Assembly: GCF_932276165.1 (NCBI RefSeq)
Contig: NC_064008.1
Coordinates: forward strand, 6,949,001 to 7,013,000
Origin: Plutella xylostella
Taxonomy: Eukaryota; Arthropoda; Insecta; Lepidoptera; Plutellidae
DNA length: 64,000 bases
Reading direction: 5' to 3'
The position numbers and the translations under genes were made by a program. This document shows positions 1 to 10,872 of the stretch, piece after piece. Within the stretch, counting starts at the first letter, position 1. Each line of letters opens with the position of its first letter. The notes beneath the pieces were generated by a model. The model ran no database searches. It was given only the letters and a program-made list of their open reading frames with translations, and was not told where the DNA came from.

Positions 1-616
1 TTCATGTAAAACCTACTGAAGTGATGCAAGAAGTTGACTAACTACTAATCTCTTTTGCTACCAGTACAACACTATCAGCCGTGCAATCTAGATTACTTGC
101 AATATCAGCATATTGTTATAATAACAATAATGAATACACTAATATTGCTTCGCCGGTGCACACAGTATCTCTGATAATATTGATTAGCTGCGGTTTAGCG
201 GTCTAATGCGATCACAGGCACGTGGCCTATCTCCATAATTGTCACCGTAATGTACTGTCGGGGCCTCTAGTACGGGAATAGGGAATGTGCATGTATTTTT
301 TTTTTTTTTATATATACAGGGTTATTGGTAAGAAGACCTGATCCTTTCAGGAGGTGATAGAGGAAGGCATTTCCAGTCGATTGAACCCTATAATGCATTA
401 TCCGAAACTTAACCATTTCTAAGATGTGTGTATTCTTATTCGATAGTTTTACATCGCTTTATTATAGAACCTATAGGTATTATTGATGGAGGCATAATTC
501 TTATGTATTAGACCTTTATTTGAATCACAGGCATATTCCCTATTGCAGTTTACGAAAACGAAAAAAGGTTTGGTTTTCTTTTGTGATCTCAGGTTTTAGT
601 ACAGGTTTGACAGTTT
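1..616. other. anonymous AT-rich intergenic DNA
   Basis: No convincing coding frame, RNA gene or inverted repeat was seen. A short T-rich run followed by a TATA-rich stretch lies near 297-317. Confidence 0.5.
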
Positions 617-815
617 ATCCTACTAAAATTATAAAGGTGAAAGTTTGTGAGTGTGTTTGTTTGTTACTTCTTCACGTCAAAACGGCTGAACCCATTTAAA
701 GAAATTTGATATGGAGTTAGCTGACACTCTGGATTAACAAATATGCTGCTTTTTATCTCAGAATTCCCACGAATTATTTTTTAAGGCGAAGCGAAGCTCG
801 CGGGAACTATAAGTT
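617..815 (+). repeat. interspersed lepidopteran repeat, 'ttcacg...ttttatc...aattccc' type (copy 1)
   Basis: The stretch shares an ordered set of phrases (ttataaa..gaaagt, gtttgttact..ttcacg, tttttatctcagaattccc, gcgaagcgaagctcgcggg) with copies at 38240-38430, 51966-52155 and, inverted, 57992-58180. Repeats of this appearance are common across Lepidoptera and have been linked in the literature to small Helitron-like elements; I cannot confirm that class here because no clear TC/CTRR ends are visible. This copy is diverged. Confidence 0.7.
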
Positions 816-1287
816 TACGTTTTTTTCGCATAAAAAGCGGCATCTATAACGGAAACTATCATGAAAGTTTTGACAGACAATTTAACAACACTCCATATGA
901 AAACACGAATACTGTTATAACATAGTAGTTGTCAATTCACAGATTGAATTTATTTTAAAAGTCAAATTATTAATAAACATAATTAAAATCTGGAAAATAT
1001 AAAATTTACTGCGAAATATCTACATTTAAGTAGGTACCATCCAATCCCGTTTTATTACATTCTTTGAACCGGAAACAATTATTAATAACATCATCTTTAA
1101 TTTTACCAGGAACATGCTCAGTCATTTCGTAACTTATACAAATATATTTTTTACTTTATTGTAGCTCTTACACCGCACGTATTAAAGGATACTTTTTTAC
1201 TGTCGACAGTGCCTATCGACTTTTGCATGACTGTACTTGAACCGTCACTAGCTTGACAAATAACAAACGAATAACATCTGATATGCA
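816..1287. other. anonymous AT-rich DNA
   Basis: No supported feature. Scattered short frames lack codon structure. Confidence 0.5.
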
Positions 1288-1500
1288 GAGCGGTAGTACC
1301 TCAGTCGGGTTAAGCGCCCGCTTTTCAAGCCAGAGATGTGGGTTCGAATCCCGGCGCTGACATGTAGGTACCAATGAGTTCTTTGGAATTTAAGTACAAT
1401 GTATACTGGCGCTATTATGAGGAAATCTGCATAATATAATATATAAATCTAGATTTAGCACATCTAGATATGAGGGCCATCTGCAGGTTAATAGAATAGA
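1288..1500 (+). repeat. tRNA-derived SINE, family B (diverged copy)
   Basis: The head resembles a tRNA with pol III promoter boxes: a box A-like 'tacctcagtcggg' and box B 'gggttcgaatccc'. The body continues with 'caatgagttctttggaatttaa', 'tacaatgtatac' and a 'tctagatttagcac' stretch, in the same order as the better copies at 9240-9950 and 62083-62392. It is too diverged past the head to be a tRNA gene. Confidence 0.8.
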
Positions 1501-1912
1501 GCTGATTATGCAATCGGTATGTTTAATACAACGAGATACATGCCCTTTAAGCCCCTGATAGTTTTCAGTACCTACCTACTGTGATTAAGTTATAAATTTG
1601 TTGTGTTACCCTGTATAAATACTAAGAACATTTTGTTATCTAGTAGTAATAGTTGATAACTCGCTGTATTGTAACAAATAAATAAAATGAAAATGAAATA
1701 CACGAGTGATTATAGCAGGAGGAAACTTAGTTTTTCTGAAGCTAAAGTGACCCTCAAGAGTCCCCGTATGCGGTTGGCTTATGCTTGGTTATGCGAATTA
1801 AGCGCCCCTGAGTCTGACATCAATGCTGGATTCGAATAAAGGAAATCCACGGTATGGGAACTCCCATACACACATACCATCATTGAAATCATTTATTAAG
1901 TATGTAAGTTAA

Positions 1913-1938
1913 AAATAATAATAATAATAATAATAAAA
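1913..1938. repeat. (AAT)n microsatellite
   Basis: About eight AAT units in a row, directly left of a small inverted-repeat element. Confidence 0.9.
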
Positions 1939-1944
1939 ATGCTA

Positions 1945-2058
1945 ATTTCTCCATAGACGGTTAGAGCATAACCAGTGGCTGACTTTTGACACAGTCATCT
2001 CTCATGAATTTATAAATCAATCCCTGTCGGTTAGGTAACCGACTATGGAGAAATTGGC
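1945..2058. repeat. small palindromic MITE (ctccatag family)
   Basis: The ends are complementary: 'aatttctccatag' on the left and 'ctatggagaaatt' on the right, with 'cggttag' and 'ctaaccg'-like inner arms. The interior contains 'agcataacca' and 'tgacttttgacac'. A second member is at 8342-8478. Confidence 0.7.
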
Positions 2059-2794
2059 AGTTAAAATATGACTTTTACTTTTGGTCTGTGCTTAACAACG
2101 CCGTTTTGGAAGTTCTTATCCGGCACACGACTAATGGCTAATTTACACTTACGGGCAATTTCATTTTGGTGTCGGAATTTTGTACGAGCAACTTTTTCTT
2201 TGCTCCCGAATATCCCGTATGAAATATCTTCGTCAGAAAACAGAGGTCATTGTTTACCGAAGCAAATGTTAAAGCCCAATTTACATTTCACTGAGTACCG
2301 GAAAGCGAATAAATAAGCAATTTGCCGACCAAGCCTTCCCAAGCAGTCCAGGGCTCAACATCTTATTTAAAAAAGGGAGTAATGAAGGAAAATGATCTTC
2401 CTACCAAAGTAGGTCATCATTGGAAGATAAAAGAGTAATTCTTTCGCGCTTCTAGACTAAGGCGGTGTTTTTTCTTGGAACTGTATTTTCCGAGACTAGC
2501 GGATGCGTTGCACGCTTTTTTTTTAAAGCGGTTGCAAGTTTAAATTATAATTAAGTATGATGGACGACATAGTGATGTTATTATGAATTCTGGGAATCAG
2601 ATGCAATTAAAAATCAATTGTATGCTATGATGTTTACGCTGCGTTCTGGAAGATTAATTGAATACAAAAAATGCTCGTTTCAAAATGGTGATACGGTTTG
2701 CAACCTATTACGTCATACTATTTGTACAGCGACGAATTGCCGTCGTTAGTTTGCTGGAGGACCCTGGGTTTGATTTCCAACCTGGTCAGATTTT
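2059..2794. other. anonymous intergenic DNA
   Basis: An 82-codon open frame at 2068-2316 has no recognisable domain and is probably chance. No RNA gene was seen. Confidence 0.5.
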
Positions 2795-2936
2795 TGTATA
2801 ACTGTAAGAGATCGCTCTCAGCAATAAGGCCGCCTATTGAACATTAGTTCTAGTCTATAAGTATGTTTTTTGTATGTCTGATTTATGTGGTGTTCAATAA
2901 AGCTATATTCTATTCTATTCTATTCTATTCTATATT
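2795..2936 (+). repeat. LINE 3' tail ending in (ATTCT)n
   Basis: The sequence 'gagatcgctctcagcaataa..ggccgcc' followed by a ~70-bp body and ending in repeated ATTCT is a LINE-like 3' end with a microsatellite tail, known from CR1/RTE-like elements. It matters here because it is an uninterrupted version of the repeat split by the foldback element at 12019-14506: it reads straight through 'aaaaaacatacttatagac'. Confidence 0.7.
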
Positions 2937-3360
2937 TTGTTATCCGGTAAATCGGGTTTCAAGTATCTATCTTGCAGGATATTATCTCAAAATTAACGTC
3001 ATCCCTCAGAGGGCTCATAGGCCAGCACATGATTGATCAGAATATCGCTATATGACTCCTTGCAGCTGGTCACTCCTGAGTTGTCCTATCAGAACTCCAA
3101 GGTCTGACGCTGATTTTTGGGAGACCCTGTAGGTATATCTATCTTGAGACCTAGGTTTACCGGATATGAAATATATATCCTGTATATATAATGTCCTGTA
3201 TATATTCTTATTATTATTACCTGGTATTTGCGGCGATATAACACCCAGGAGTGAGCAGAACAACAGTGCGGCTGTCGCACTCATCATCATCAGGAGGACT
3301 CGGGAGCCATATGAATCATCTGTCACTTCTTCTCTGCTTCTGCAACAAATAATAATAATA

Positions 3361-3609
3361 ACTAGAATGTGGCGCTTAGAATCGGCGTCGATAATACCGA
3401 TTGTATTATCAACTACAGGGGTCATACCAAAACAGCTACATCAATCTCTGAGATCTTTGCAACTACCCGCATACACCTACATTACATTACAAAAAGCAGC
3501 CATATTAAACACATGCAGAATAGTCCGGAAATTCTTACAAAATGACCCAACCCAACATAACAATCCATCTTTACCATCAACAACTTCCCAACATGATGCG
3601 CACTTGGCT
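3361..3609 (+). pseudogene. relic of the C-terminal end of a non-LTR reverse-transcriptase ORF
   Basis: About 75 codons read as the segment 'IIPIVLSTTGVIPKQL', then 'LQKAAILNTCRIVRKFL', then a stop. A phrase of this kind ends the ORF2 of a family of insect LINEs, as I recall from family knowledge; the clade is not certain. The frame stays open upstream to 3166 but the N-terminal part shows no RT motifs, so this is a 5'-truncated copy. It is followed by a short A/T-rich tail with 'aataaaatcag' and (ata)n near 3650-3690, as expected for a LINE 3' end. No intact catalytic core is present. Confidence 0.6.
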
Positions 3610-3689
3610 TAGGCCCGTGTGCATTATTAATACCGGTTAACAACCGAGCTGAATAAAATCAGAAATATAATAATAAAAATAATTTATTC

Positions 3690-4073
3690 ATATAAAAACT
3701 TATTATAAAGATACATTTTATATTTAAGCAAAAATATAAAGGCTATAAAAACTTATAAAATTAAAATACATTTAACTATAAAATTCATTAATAACAATAA
3801 TCTTTTAATTTAATTTTAAATATGATTTTAAAAAAATTGAAATTAATAATAATAAGTACATTAGCGCACTTACATAGGTAATTTTCATAGGTAAAGGCGT
3901 TTTATATCATTAAGTACACTTAAAATAGCATGAGTATCTCCTAAACTAGGCAAGAGCCTGTATCTTAGGGATACTTACATTATTTAGTTGCCTGTTCGTG
4001 TGCGAGTTATTAAAATTTTCAATGCAATAGTAATTAAAAGATTAACAAAATATGAGCTAATTATAATAATGTG
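3690..4073. other. very AT-rich anonymous DNA
   Basis: A/T homopolymers and short ATAA repeats only. Nothing codes. Confidence 0.5.
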
Positions 4074-4077
4074 AAAT

Positions 4078-5200
4078 CGGCTGTCCAATTTCAAAACACA
4101 GTAAGCGCCAACTTTAAAAAAAAACGGGTCTTTGATTTATACATTATTTTAGGCGATTCCGCACATTCCTGCATTGTCAGAATATCAAAAAACGGCTTGG
4201 AAACGAAAATAAAATTTCTAAAAACCTAGTAACTCCACCCTGCGAAATCAAAAATGCCACGAAAACCATTTTAAAACACAGTAAGAGCCACCAACCATTT
4301 TAAAACACAGTAAGTGAAAATGACTTACTAGGTATTAAAATTGTCAATGGCGCTTACTAGGTTTTGAAATGGTCAGCAAAGGTCAATTTTTGCCCGTTAA
4401 TTTTAGTAAGTCACAAATGGCATACATTATTACAAACACTTTTTTCGAAAAAATATCAGATATTTCAGAACCTGTATCTTTGAACCAATGAGACCTAGAG
4501 AGGTGAATTAAAAGTAGAACATAAGGAAATTTTGTCTTCTTTATAAAAGCCATAGAGACCTTTCTCGACAGAACCTTTCTACTAGCCCTATTTTGCATAA
4601 ACCAAAAAAAATTCAAACATTGTAAAAAATTCAAACATTGTTTTAGCTCAAAATTTAGGAAATATTGTCTAATTTAAGGCAGCTATAAATAATGTTCGTG
4701 TCAGACATGCCTTCTTAATATGGCGATTTGGTTCATTTAGATAAAACTTAAAAATATGCCGGTATTTCAGCTATTACTTAGTGCGGTCGTGTAAAAGTGC
4801 TGCAAAATTTGATTTATATTATGTGAAGGATCCAAAACATATAAAAAAATAAAAAACATATAAATAAACGTTATTATTGCAATTTCAATATACTTTACTT
4901 GTCTTAAATCACACTATAATGGCTCTTACTAGGTTATAAAATGGTCAGTGAGGGCGGTTTTAGGGTGAGAAAACCTAGTTAGTGTTTTCTTTTGTGCATA
5001 ACAGCAACAATATTAGTCATATTTAAATGAAATAGTATTGTAAGTAAAGCCTAGGTTCTGCCGGTTCTTTTAAGGTTACATTCATTTAGATATGTATCAT
5101 AGTTTTACCAGGGCATTGAAATGAAGGGACAAAAACGTTTTTTGGCTCTCCTGAACATTTTGTCTCTTGGCTGTTACTGTGTTTTGAAATTGGACAGCCG
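4078..5200. mobile_element. non-autonomous DNA transposon, 1.12 kb, ~27-bp perfect TIRs
   Basis: The left end begins 'cggctgtccaatttcaaaac' and the right end is its exact reverse complement, extending to about 27 bp (4078-4104 and 5174-5200). Both ends are flanked by 'aaat' (4074-4077, 5201-5204), a plausible 4-bp target duplication. The interior carries several copies in both orientations of the phrase 'aaaacacagtaag' or its complement 'cttactaggttttgaaatgg', that is, TIR-derived sub-repeats near 4270-4375 and 4920-4945. No transposase frame is present, so it would depend on an enzyme encoded elsewhere. Confidence 0.8.
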
Positions 5201-5513
5201 AAATATAGGTAGGTACTAAAATTTAAACTAAAAAAAATCCAAGGAAGGATTGAAGCATGACTAAATTTACATAAAATATAGGTAATAAAACAATAATTGT
5301 TACTGTTAGAGCCAAGGTTTGAGCAAGTTTTCAGTATCATCGTAACTTAGTTTTAAAAGAAATTCGGTGACTATATTTTTACAATCGTGCTTGTTGTGGG
5401 AGTAAATAACGAGTTGTTTGTTTATTTTATTATAGATACGAGCGCTTTGATGGAAGTAATTACAAGTTTTAAATTACATGTTTTAAATATTAAATTTGTA
5501 CTCTAGTACCAAG

Positions 5514-5681
5514 CGTGACAAAAGTTTTCCGTCGCGCTCGCTCTTGAGGCTGCGCGATGTGAGTGAGTGCGACGCAAAGCACTTGCACTTAGAAAACGCA
5601 ACACGTGACAAAAGTTCTCCGTCGCGCTCGCTCTTTGGCTTGTGCGATGTGAGTGAGCGCAATGCAAAACTTTTGTCACGT
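5514..5681. repeat. inverted/tandem repeat MITE (cgtgacaaaagtt family)
   Basis: Outer ends 'gtgacaaaagtttt' and 'aaaacttttgtcac' are complementary. Inside, a ~90-bp phrase with 'ccgtcgcgctcgctct' and 'gcgatgtgagtgag' is present twice in tandem. A related palindrome lies at 49072-49143 and diverged pieces near 5820-5905. The 73-codon frame across it is a by-product of the repeat. Confidence 0.7.
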
Positions 5682-6014
5682 CTTAAATTAATAATTTTAT
5701 TTCATAGCCAAACTTAAACTTAATTACAAAAAACAAAGTTAACAAGCAGGCTGTAAGCTATATGCATGAATAATATGTCCCCTGATACTCAAACTAGGTA
5801 AAAACCTGTAATGTAAGAATGCGCCCCGTGCTAGCCTTTCAGAGCGAGTGCGACGGAAAGCTATTGTCACTTCTTGACATGCGCGTCTTGCGCACCATGC
5901 TAGGCCTTCAGGACCGATATTTGAACTTGCATAGTAGTTTAGTAGTCTTTATTGAAAACCTACAAGTGACATGGTAAGTAGCTACTAAAAACTATGATAG
6001 CGAGACCGCCGATA

Positions 6015-6235
6015 GTACACTCCGGGGCAATGAAATAGTTCCACTCACAAAATGCTGACACCAAAAGATTCCAATTTTTTCAAACATTGAATTTAAATTT
6101 GAACAAAAGATTATTGTTTTTAGTTGGTAACATCCTGATGCTCTGTTAAATGTACTTCAATGTTGCAGAAGGCGTCTTTAAGCTATCCTTTCCCGTTAAA
6201 GAGTAATTTGGTGCTTTTCTCAGTGCAAAGTGACA
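6015..6235 (+). repeat. interspersed repeat G (copy 1)
   Basis: It shares 'ggcaatgaaa.agttccact', 'aacatcctgatgct', 'ttgcagaaggcgtc' and 'ccaaa' motifs with an inverted copy at 51585-51825. No ends with target duplications could be fixed. Confidence 0.6.
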
Positions 6236-6484
6236 AGGGACAGAAAACCTTTACCGAAGAATTTTATATATATGTGGCTTGGAATTCCAAGCGCAGTATA
6301 TTTAACCACAGATCTTTTATCTACTTCCTTTTGCGTATTTGATTCGGGTGAATAAGTGGTAGAAAATATTTTTTTTTGCAAAAAGACCTAATTAGTTACA
6401 GTATTTTAATTTTATATAACTATTGAGGCACACAAAACAGACTGATAGCAATAGCTAAGTAATAGCTAAGCTAAAATACAATAA

Positions 6485-6560
6485 AAATCATCTAGATGAC
6501 GTGCTAAATTTAGATGTGTGTCACTCGATGTTTTCCTTCACCGTAAGAGCGCGTGGTATA
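6485..6560 (-). repeat. SINE-B fragment
   Basis: It carries 'gatgttttccttcaccgtaa' plus 'ctagatg..gctaaat', an internal piece of SINE-B as seen intact at 62083-62392. Head and tail are missing. Confidence 0.75.
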
Positions 6561-7780
6561 GAAAAAATTAAATTAACTTTTTCTACATACGTTTCAAATT
6601 AACTCTCGCCATATTGGCGTCCACTTTTTTGCTCTGTCGCCTTCCGCATTTAGCATACGATATTGGAAAAGTTTACGAACCTATTTTTAAAAACGTACGA
6701 TATCGAAGTAGTCTTTTGTCGTCGAACCAGCCAGTATTGTCAAAGGATAGGGGGGGAGGGGTAGGAGGGCAATTTCAACGGTTTATCCTGACACGAAAGC
6801 GAAATGACGTCAGATGCATACAGAGATCGTAGGTAAGTATACTGGAAAAAAAACTATGTTTAATGTTTGTTTTATACTCGTGTGTATTTATAATATTCAT
6901 GAACTTTGTTACCAAAATGCATTACCAAAATTTATTTATTTATTTATTTATTTAATATGGCACATCAACAGTACATGTTATAATACACTTACAAAATAGG
7001 TTAGATGGGTACTTTTCTGTAACATGTACCAAATTTATAAAATTGCATTTGTTTTGTAAGGAAAAATACTTATGATTAAGACTAGATTAATGTATACATT
7101 GCCATCTCGTTTGAGAATATTAAGATAAGTAATTAAAATTAGCTTAGTTATGGAATGCAGCGTTTCGCTGTGGCTTGCTGAATTATCGTTTAACAAGAGA
7201 GGTTGATATTATCAAGTGCGAAATTGGAGTCACCAATAATCACCATATTTATACAGATTACAAACGAAAAATACAAATAATTGCTTTCTAGCAAATTGTA
7301 ATTGTACAACAAATTGTTCGTCATTTATAAATATTCTTTATATTTATATGTAGGTATTATTCCGCTAATCAAAAATTTGCAGCAATTGCCTTATATAGTA
7401 TATTAGAATCATGGTTTACAGACCTTAGTCTTCATCTTCATTCATACTCCACATTTTCAACGTTCGCCCGCAACTGGACCAGCCAAATCATATTAGGGTT
7501 GCCTCTACTCCAGCTAGTAAATACGCTCACAATATACAAAAATGATCTTGTATCGTTGTTAAGGATAAAATCATATTTGCCAGGACAAGCCTTGGCCCAA
7601 GTCCAAATGCTCGAGTATGGACACGGAACGAGGTCGGAATCAAAATGAATTTGTTTCATTAATTTTATAGCGATGTTAATGTTGCTATTCAAGATCTTCT
7701 TAACGTGTAGGTGTTATAAGAGCTGGTCTAGGGTTTGACTCTTAGGCTAGAGGATTAGCAGGTCAGAATAGCGTCAGTAT
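6561..7780. other. anonymous intergenic DNA with a (TTTA)n tract
   Basis: A TTTA microsatellite lies at about 6929-6955 and a G-rich tract (ggggggagggg) near 6752. Three short frames (6614-6832, 6814-6999, 7438-7692 minus) show no domain. No RNA gene was recognised. Confidence 0.5.
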
Positions 7781-7833
7781 GATTGTCCAGTGTGTGCCGG
7801 ATGTATACTATATATATATACGTATATATAAGG

Positions 7834-7982
7834 GGTTGTCTCCACAGGCGAGGAAATCTCGATGATACTATCGTCGTGCCACGCATTTCTATATTTATAC
7901 TCCCATAGACGGTGTCTCCACACTGCGATAATATAGCGAAAAGTCATCTCGTCGACATTCTCTCGCCTGTAGAGACGGCAAC
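7834..7982. repeat. palindromic MITE (gttgtctccacaggcgag)
   Basis: The left end 'gttgtctccacaggcgag' pairs with the right end 'ctcgcctgtagagacggcaac' with few mismatches. It lies next to an (AT)n/TATATA tract at 7808-7830. No coding. Confidence 0.65.
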
Positions 7983-8068
7983 TAAATATCAGTGGGCTTA
8001 CCACCACCGTACATTAGCATTTACCAATCCATAAGCACTGTTAAATATCTGTCAAATCCATACATAGG

Positions 8069-8289
8069 TATAGTGCCACAAACTTATCTGTTCCGGTGAC
8101 AGCTCAAATACATCTCTAATATTTCTTAATTCTATAAGATTTTAAGTTTGCTCGTATTGTTATTTCGCTCTTGCGGTGTTAATAAACCCATCTAATGTTT
8201 TAAAATATACCTACAATTCATTAGTAAGTAATGAGATATGGATCAATTTAGTTCGCTGTCACCGGAACAGATAAGTTTGTGGCACTATA
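8069..8289. repeat. MITE with 34-bp TIRs (tatagtgccacaaa family, 221 bp)
   Basis: Both ends read 'tatagtgccacaaacttatc' in opposite orientation, continuing through 'tgttccggtgacag' for about 34 matching bases. A longer relative with the same termini occupies 39331-40360. The ends permit a TA or TATA target duplication, as for Tc1/mariner-type MITEs (inference). Confidence 0.85.
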
Positions 8290-8341
8290 TTTATGTGCGA
8301 TACATTTGACAACCGAGCGACGACGCTTCTATAGTGCCAAT

Positions 8342-8478
8342 TTATCCATAGTGTGTTAGAGCATAACCAGGGATTATTGCTTGACTTTTGACACATCTGT
8401 CAAGAATTTAATATGGAGATGACGTATAATTGATCAACCTTTCTCTGGTTACGATCTAACCGACTATGGAGAAATTGG
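8342..8478. repeat. palindromic MITE (ctccatag family, copy 2)
   Basis: It shares 'gttagagcataaccag', 'cttgacttttgacac' and 'ctaaccgactatggagaaat' with 1945-2058. The ends are complementary around 'ccatagt' and 'actatgg'. Confidence 0.7.
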
Positions 8479-9239
8479 AGCTTAGGATTGTTAATTTATT
8501 TATTGAATTGCTAATGTTCGATGGTGATAACCCCACGGGTCATTTATGAAACGCAGAGACTATACTTGTATTCTCGGAACTTCTTTCGGCTTTCGTTAGC
8601 ATATTTGGCATTTCCTTTGGAAACCGTTGCTTTATTGAACATTAAGACGCGGAAAGCACGAAAAGTATCATTAACACTGAATTAAAATGGTATTTTTCAA
8701 GAAATTCTCTTTCGTTTTCCAGGTCAATTGAGGTGCTTTGCAAAGTAATAAGATGACGGAAAATAATGATAGGTATAAGACAAGTATATACCTGGATCTT
8801 TTATTCGACGGAATTCTGACAGTTATCTACTTTTGACATGTCAGAGATCACAAACCTTTTTTGGCTGAGCCCTTTTTTCAATACGAGTCTGGACGGCCAC
8901 TACCAAAATCAAACGAACAAGAGCTCGGCTCTATCTCGTTGTATTAAGCGTGCTGATTGCGTGACAATTCTTGTTCGTTCGTTCGTCGATTTAGAGAGTG
9001 ACCCCCCTGAACATCTAAGTCTAAACTACTCTATACATTTTATTTGTTAGTGAATGTACCTATCCATTTTATTAAGTGCGGCGCTCCAAATTAAAAGGGG
9101 ATATACCTACCTACGGTGAGTAATAATTACGTCCCTTTACATCACAAAAATAATATACTTAATTAAAGTATAAATTAATAAATAAAGAAAAAATATAATT
9201 GATTATTAAAATATCTAATCGATCATTAAATAATAGTAA

Positions 9240-9950
9240 GAGCGGTGGTAGCTCTGTCGGGTAAGCGCCCGCTTCTCACGCAAGAGATGCGGGTTCGAAT
9301 CCCGGCGCTGGCATGTACCAATGAGTTCTTTTAACTTAAGTACAATGTATACCTCTGTGGTCTAGTGGTAGAAGCTTCGCTTCATGACCCAGAGGTCCCG
9401 GGTTCGATTCCCGGGTGGACCATCAATTTGTGTTTCTAAATTGTGGTTCTAAGTTTGGTTATAGGACATAGAAGGCTGATCACCTGATGTCCGAAACAGT
9501 GAAACGATCCATGCTGTCGGATGGGCATGTAAAGCAGTCGGTCCTGCGCCTAGCTCTCTCCAGTCGTGTCGGTCAATCCGTCCCATTGGGCTATGAGAGT
9601 GATGGAACAGAGAGTGCTCCTGTGTACTGCGCACACACTTGGGCACTATAATCTACTCCTGCGTAGATGGCTGATCTCAATTGAGATTGGCCGCCGTGGT
9701 CGAAATTCGGCTAGGAGGACATTATTAATGTATACCATCGCTCTTACGGTGAAGGAAAACATCGTGAGGAAACCTGCATATCTAGATCTAGCACATCTAG
9801 ATATGTGCACCCACCAACCCGCGGTGGACCAGCGTGGTGGGAAATGGTCCAAGCTTAGGAAGGCAGTTAAGACCCTGTGGATATGCACAAAGGTTCCACT
9901 CGAGAGAGCCAGGTGCAGGTACTTACATCCCCAAAGAGAATAGAATAGAA
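9240..9950 (+). repeat. SINE-B, interrupted by SINE-C
   Basis: The tRNA-like head (box A 'tagctctgtcgggtaag', box B 'gggttcgaatccc') runs to 'acttaagtacaatgtatacc'. The body resumes after the insert at 'atcgctcttacggtgaagg', passes 'gtccaagcttaggaaggcag' and 'aaaggttcca', and ends in (AGAAT)n. The full-length copy at 62083-62392 (reverse strand) reads across the break without interruption, so the split is a later insertion. Confidence 0.9.
9354..9726 (+). repeat. SINE-C, a second tRNA-headed SINE inserted in SINE-B
   Basis: It begins with 'tctgtggtctagtggtagaa', a tRNA-like box A, followed by box B 'gggttcgattcccgg'. The body runs about 300 bp to 'ggaggacattatt'. It is bounded by the perfect 10-bp repeat AATGTATACC (9344-9353 and 9727-9736), which occurs only once in the uninterrupted SINE-B at 62083-62392. 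The head is not a working tRNA gene: it lacks a credible anticodon stem. No other copy was noticed in the window. Confidence 0.9.
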
Positions 9951-10872
9951 TATCTAATCATTATTAATACTAACCGATTATGATGATACTTAGACTGCTC
10001 AATGTAAGCCATTAAAAAAATTAATAGTGGCAATTGGTTCAATCGTTTCGGAGATATGCGTGGACAAACATTATAAACATATACATCTATAAAATTTTGC
10101 AAGTATATTTATTTGTTGTGCAGTCCCAATAATCTTACATAAGTACATACAAGTATGTACCGAATAAAGAATCTTTTTTTGAAATCGATTAAAAAGGTTT
10201 ACTATCCCTGAATTTAGTAGGAAGTGATGCCAGCTAAAGAATAAAATAAAGTAATTAATATGAATTCCATACATTATCTGTCATTTTATTTTTTTATTGC
10301 CCAGAAATGGATCCAAATTTTTCCTTTTTTCGGTTAAGAGCTTTTTAAGTAGCATCACTTTTGAAATGTCAGAATTCCGTCGAATAAAAGATCCAGGTAT
10401 AGTTATCTTACACTCATTTGCAGAAAGCCTCTTTAAAATGTCACATTAGCTATTATGTAATTACCACTAATGATTCCATTATTTTAAAGCTGTTGCACAA
10501 AACTTTTTTGGACATAGAAATGACAAGTTCAACATATTTACTCTGTGCTCATTAGGAAATGAATGAACTTTTGAGTAGAAAAGAGTGAACGAATGCGTTT
10601 TGATCATGCAAAAATCATAAAGTTTGGCATAAATAAACCTAATGTGAAAGATATATGGATCATAAGGAAAATGGTCCAATCATTGACATATATTACCTAT
10701 ATTACTAGTGAGTCAAATAAACGGTTTTGTGGCTGACTGTGGCTTGACTTATTTATACATGCAGGATGGAATTTTTTCAATGACGTCCCGCGCAACTTTC
10801 ATTATGGAGTGTATTTTTTTACGATCTGTTAAAATTGCCTATTATTTTTGATATTAAATCATATAAGTTATG

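Larger units (their letters stand above)
8791..10397. mobile_element. non-autonomous DNA transposon, 1.6 kb with perfect 31-bp TIRs, carrying nested SINEs
   Basis: The left terminus 'cctggatcttttattcgacg' and the right terminus are exact inverted copies over 31 bp. Both are flanked by 'tata' (8787-8790, 10398-10401), consistent with a TA/TATA duplication. Without the SINE content at 9240-9950 the element would be about 0.9 kb. No transposase is seen. A 'cgttcgttcg..agagtgacccccc' stretch at 8925-9010 resembles the MITE D family. Confidence 0.75.

Noticed and set aside
3166..3360. Signal-peptide protein starting at 3166
   Set aside because: The hydrophobic start is chance; the conserved part downstream is a LINE ORF2 C-terminus.
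9354..9425. tRNA gene
   Set aside because: It has box A and box B but no proper anticodon stem-loop, and it continues into a 300-bp body with target duplications, so it is a SINE head. The same applies to 1288, 9240, 40760, 28900 and 60880.
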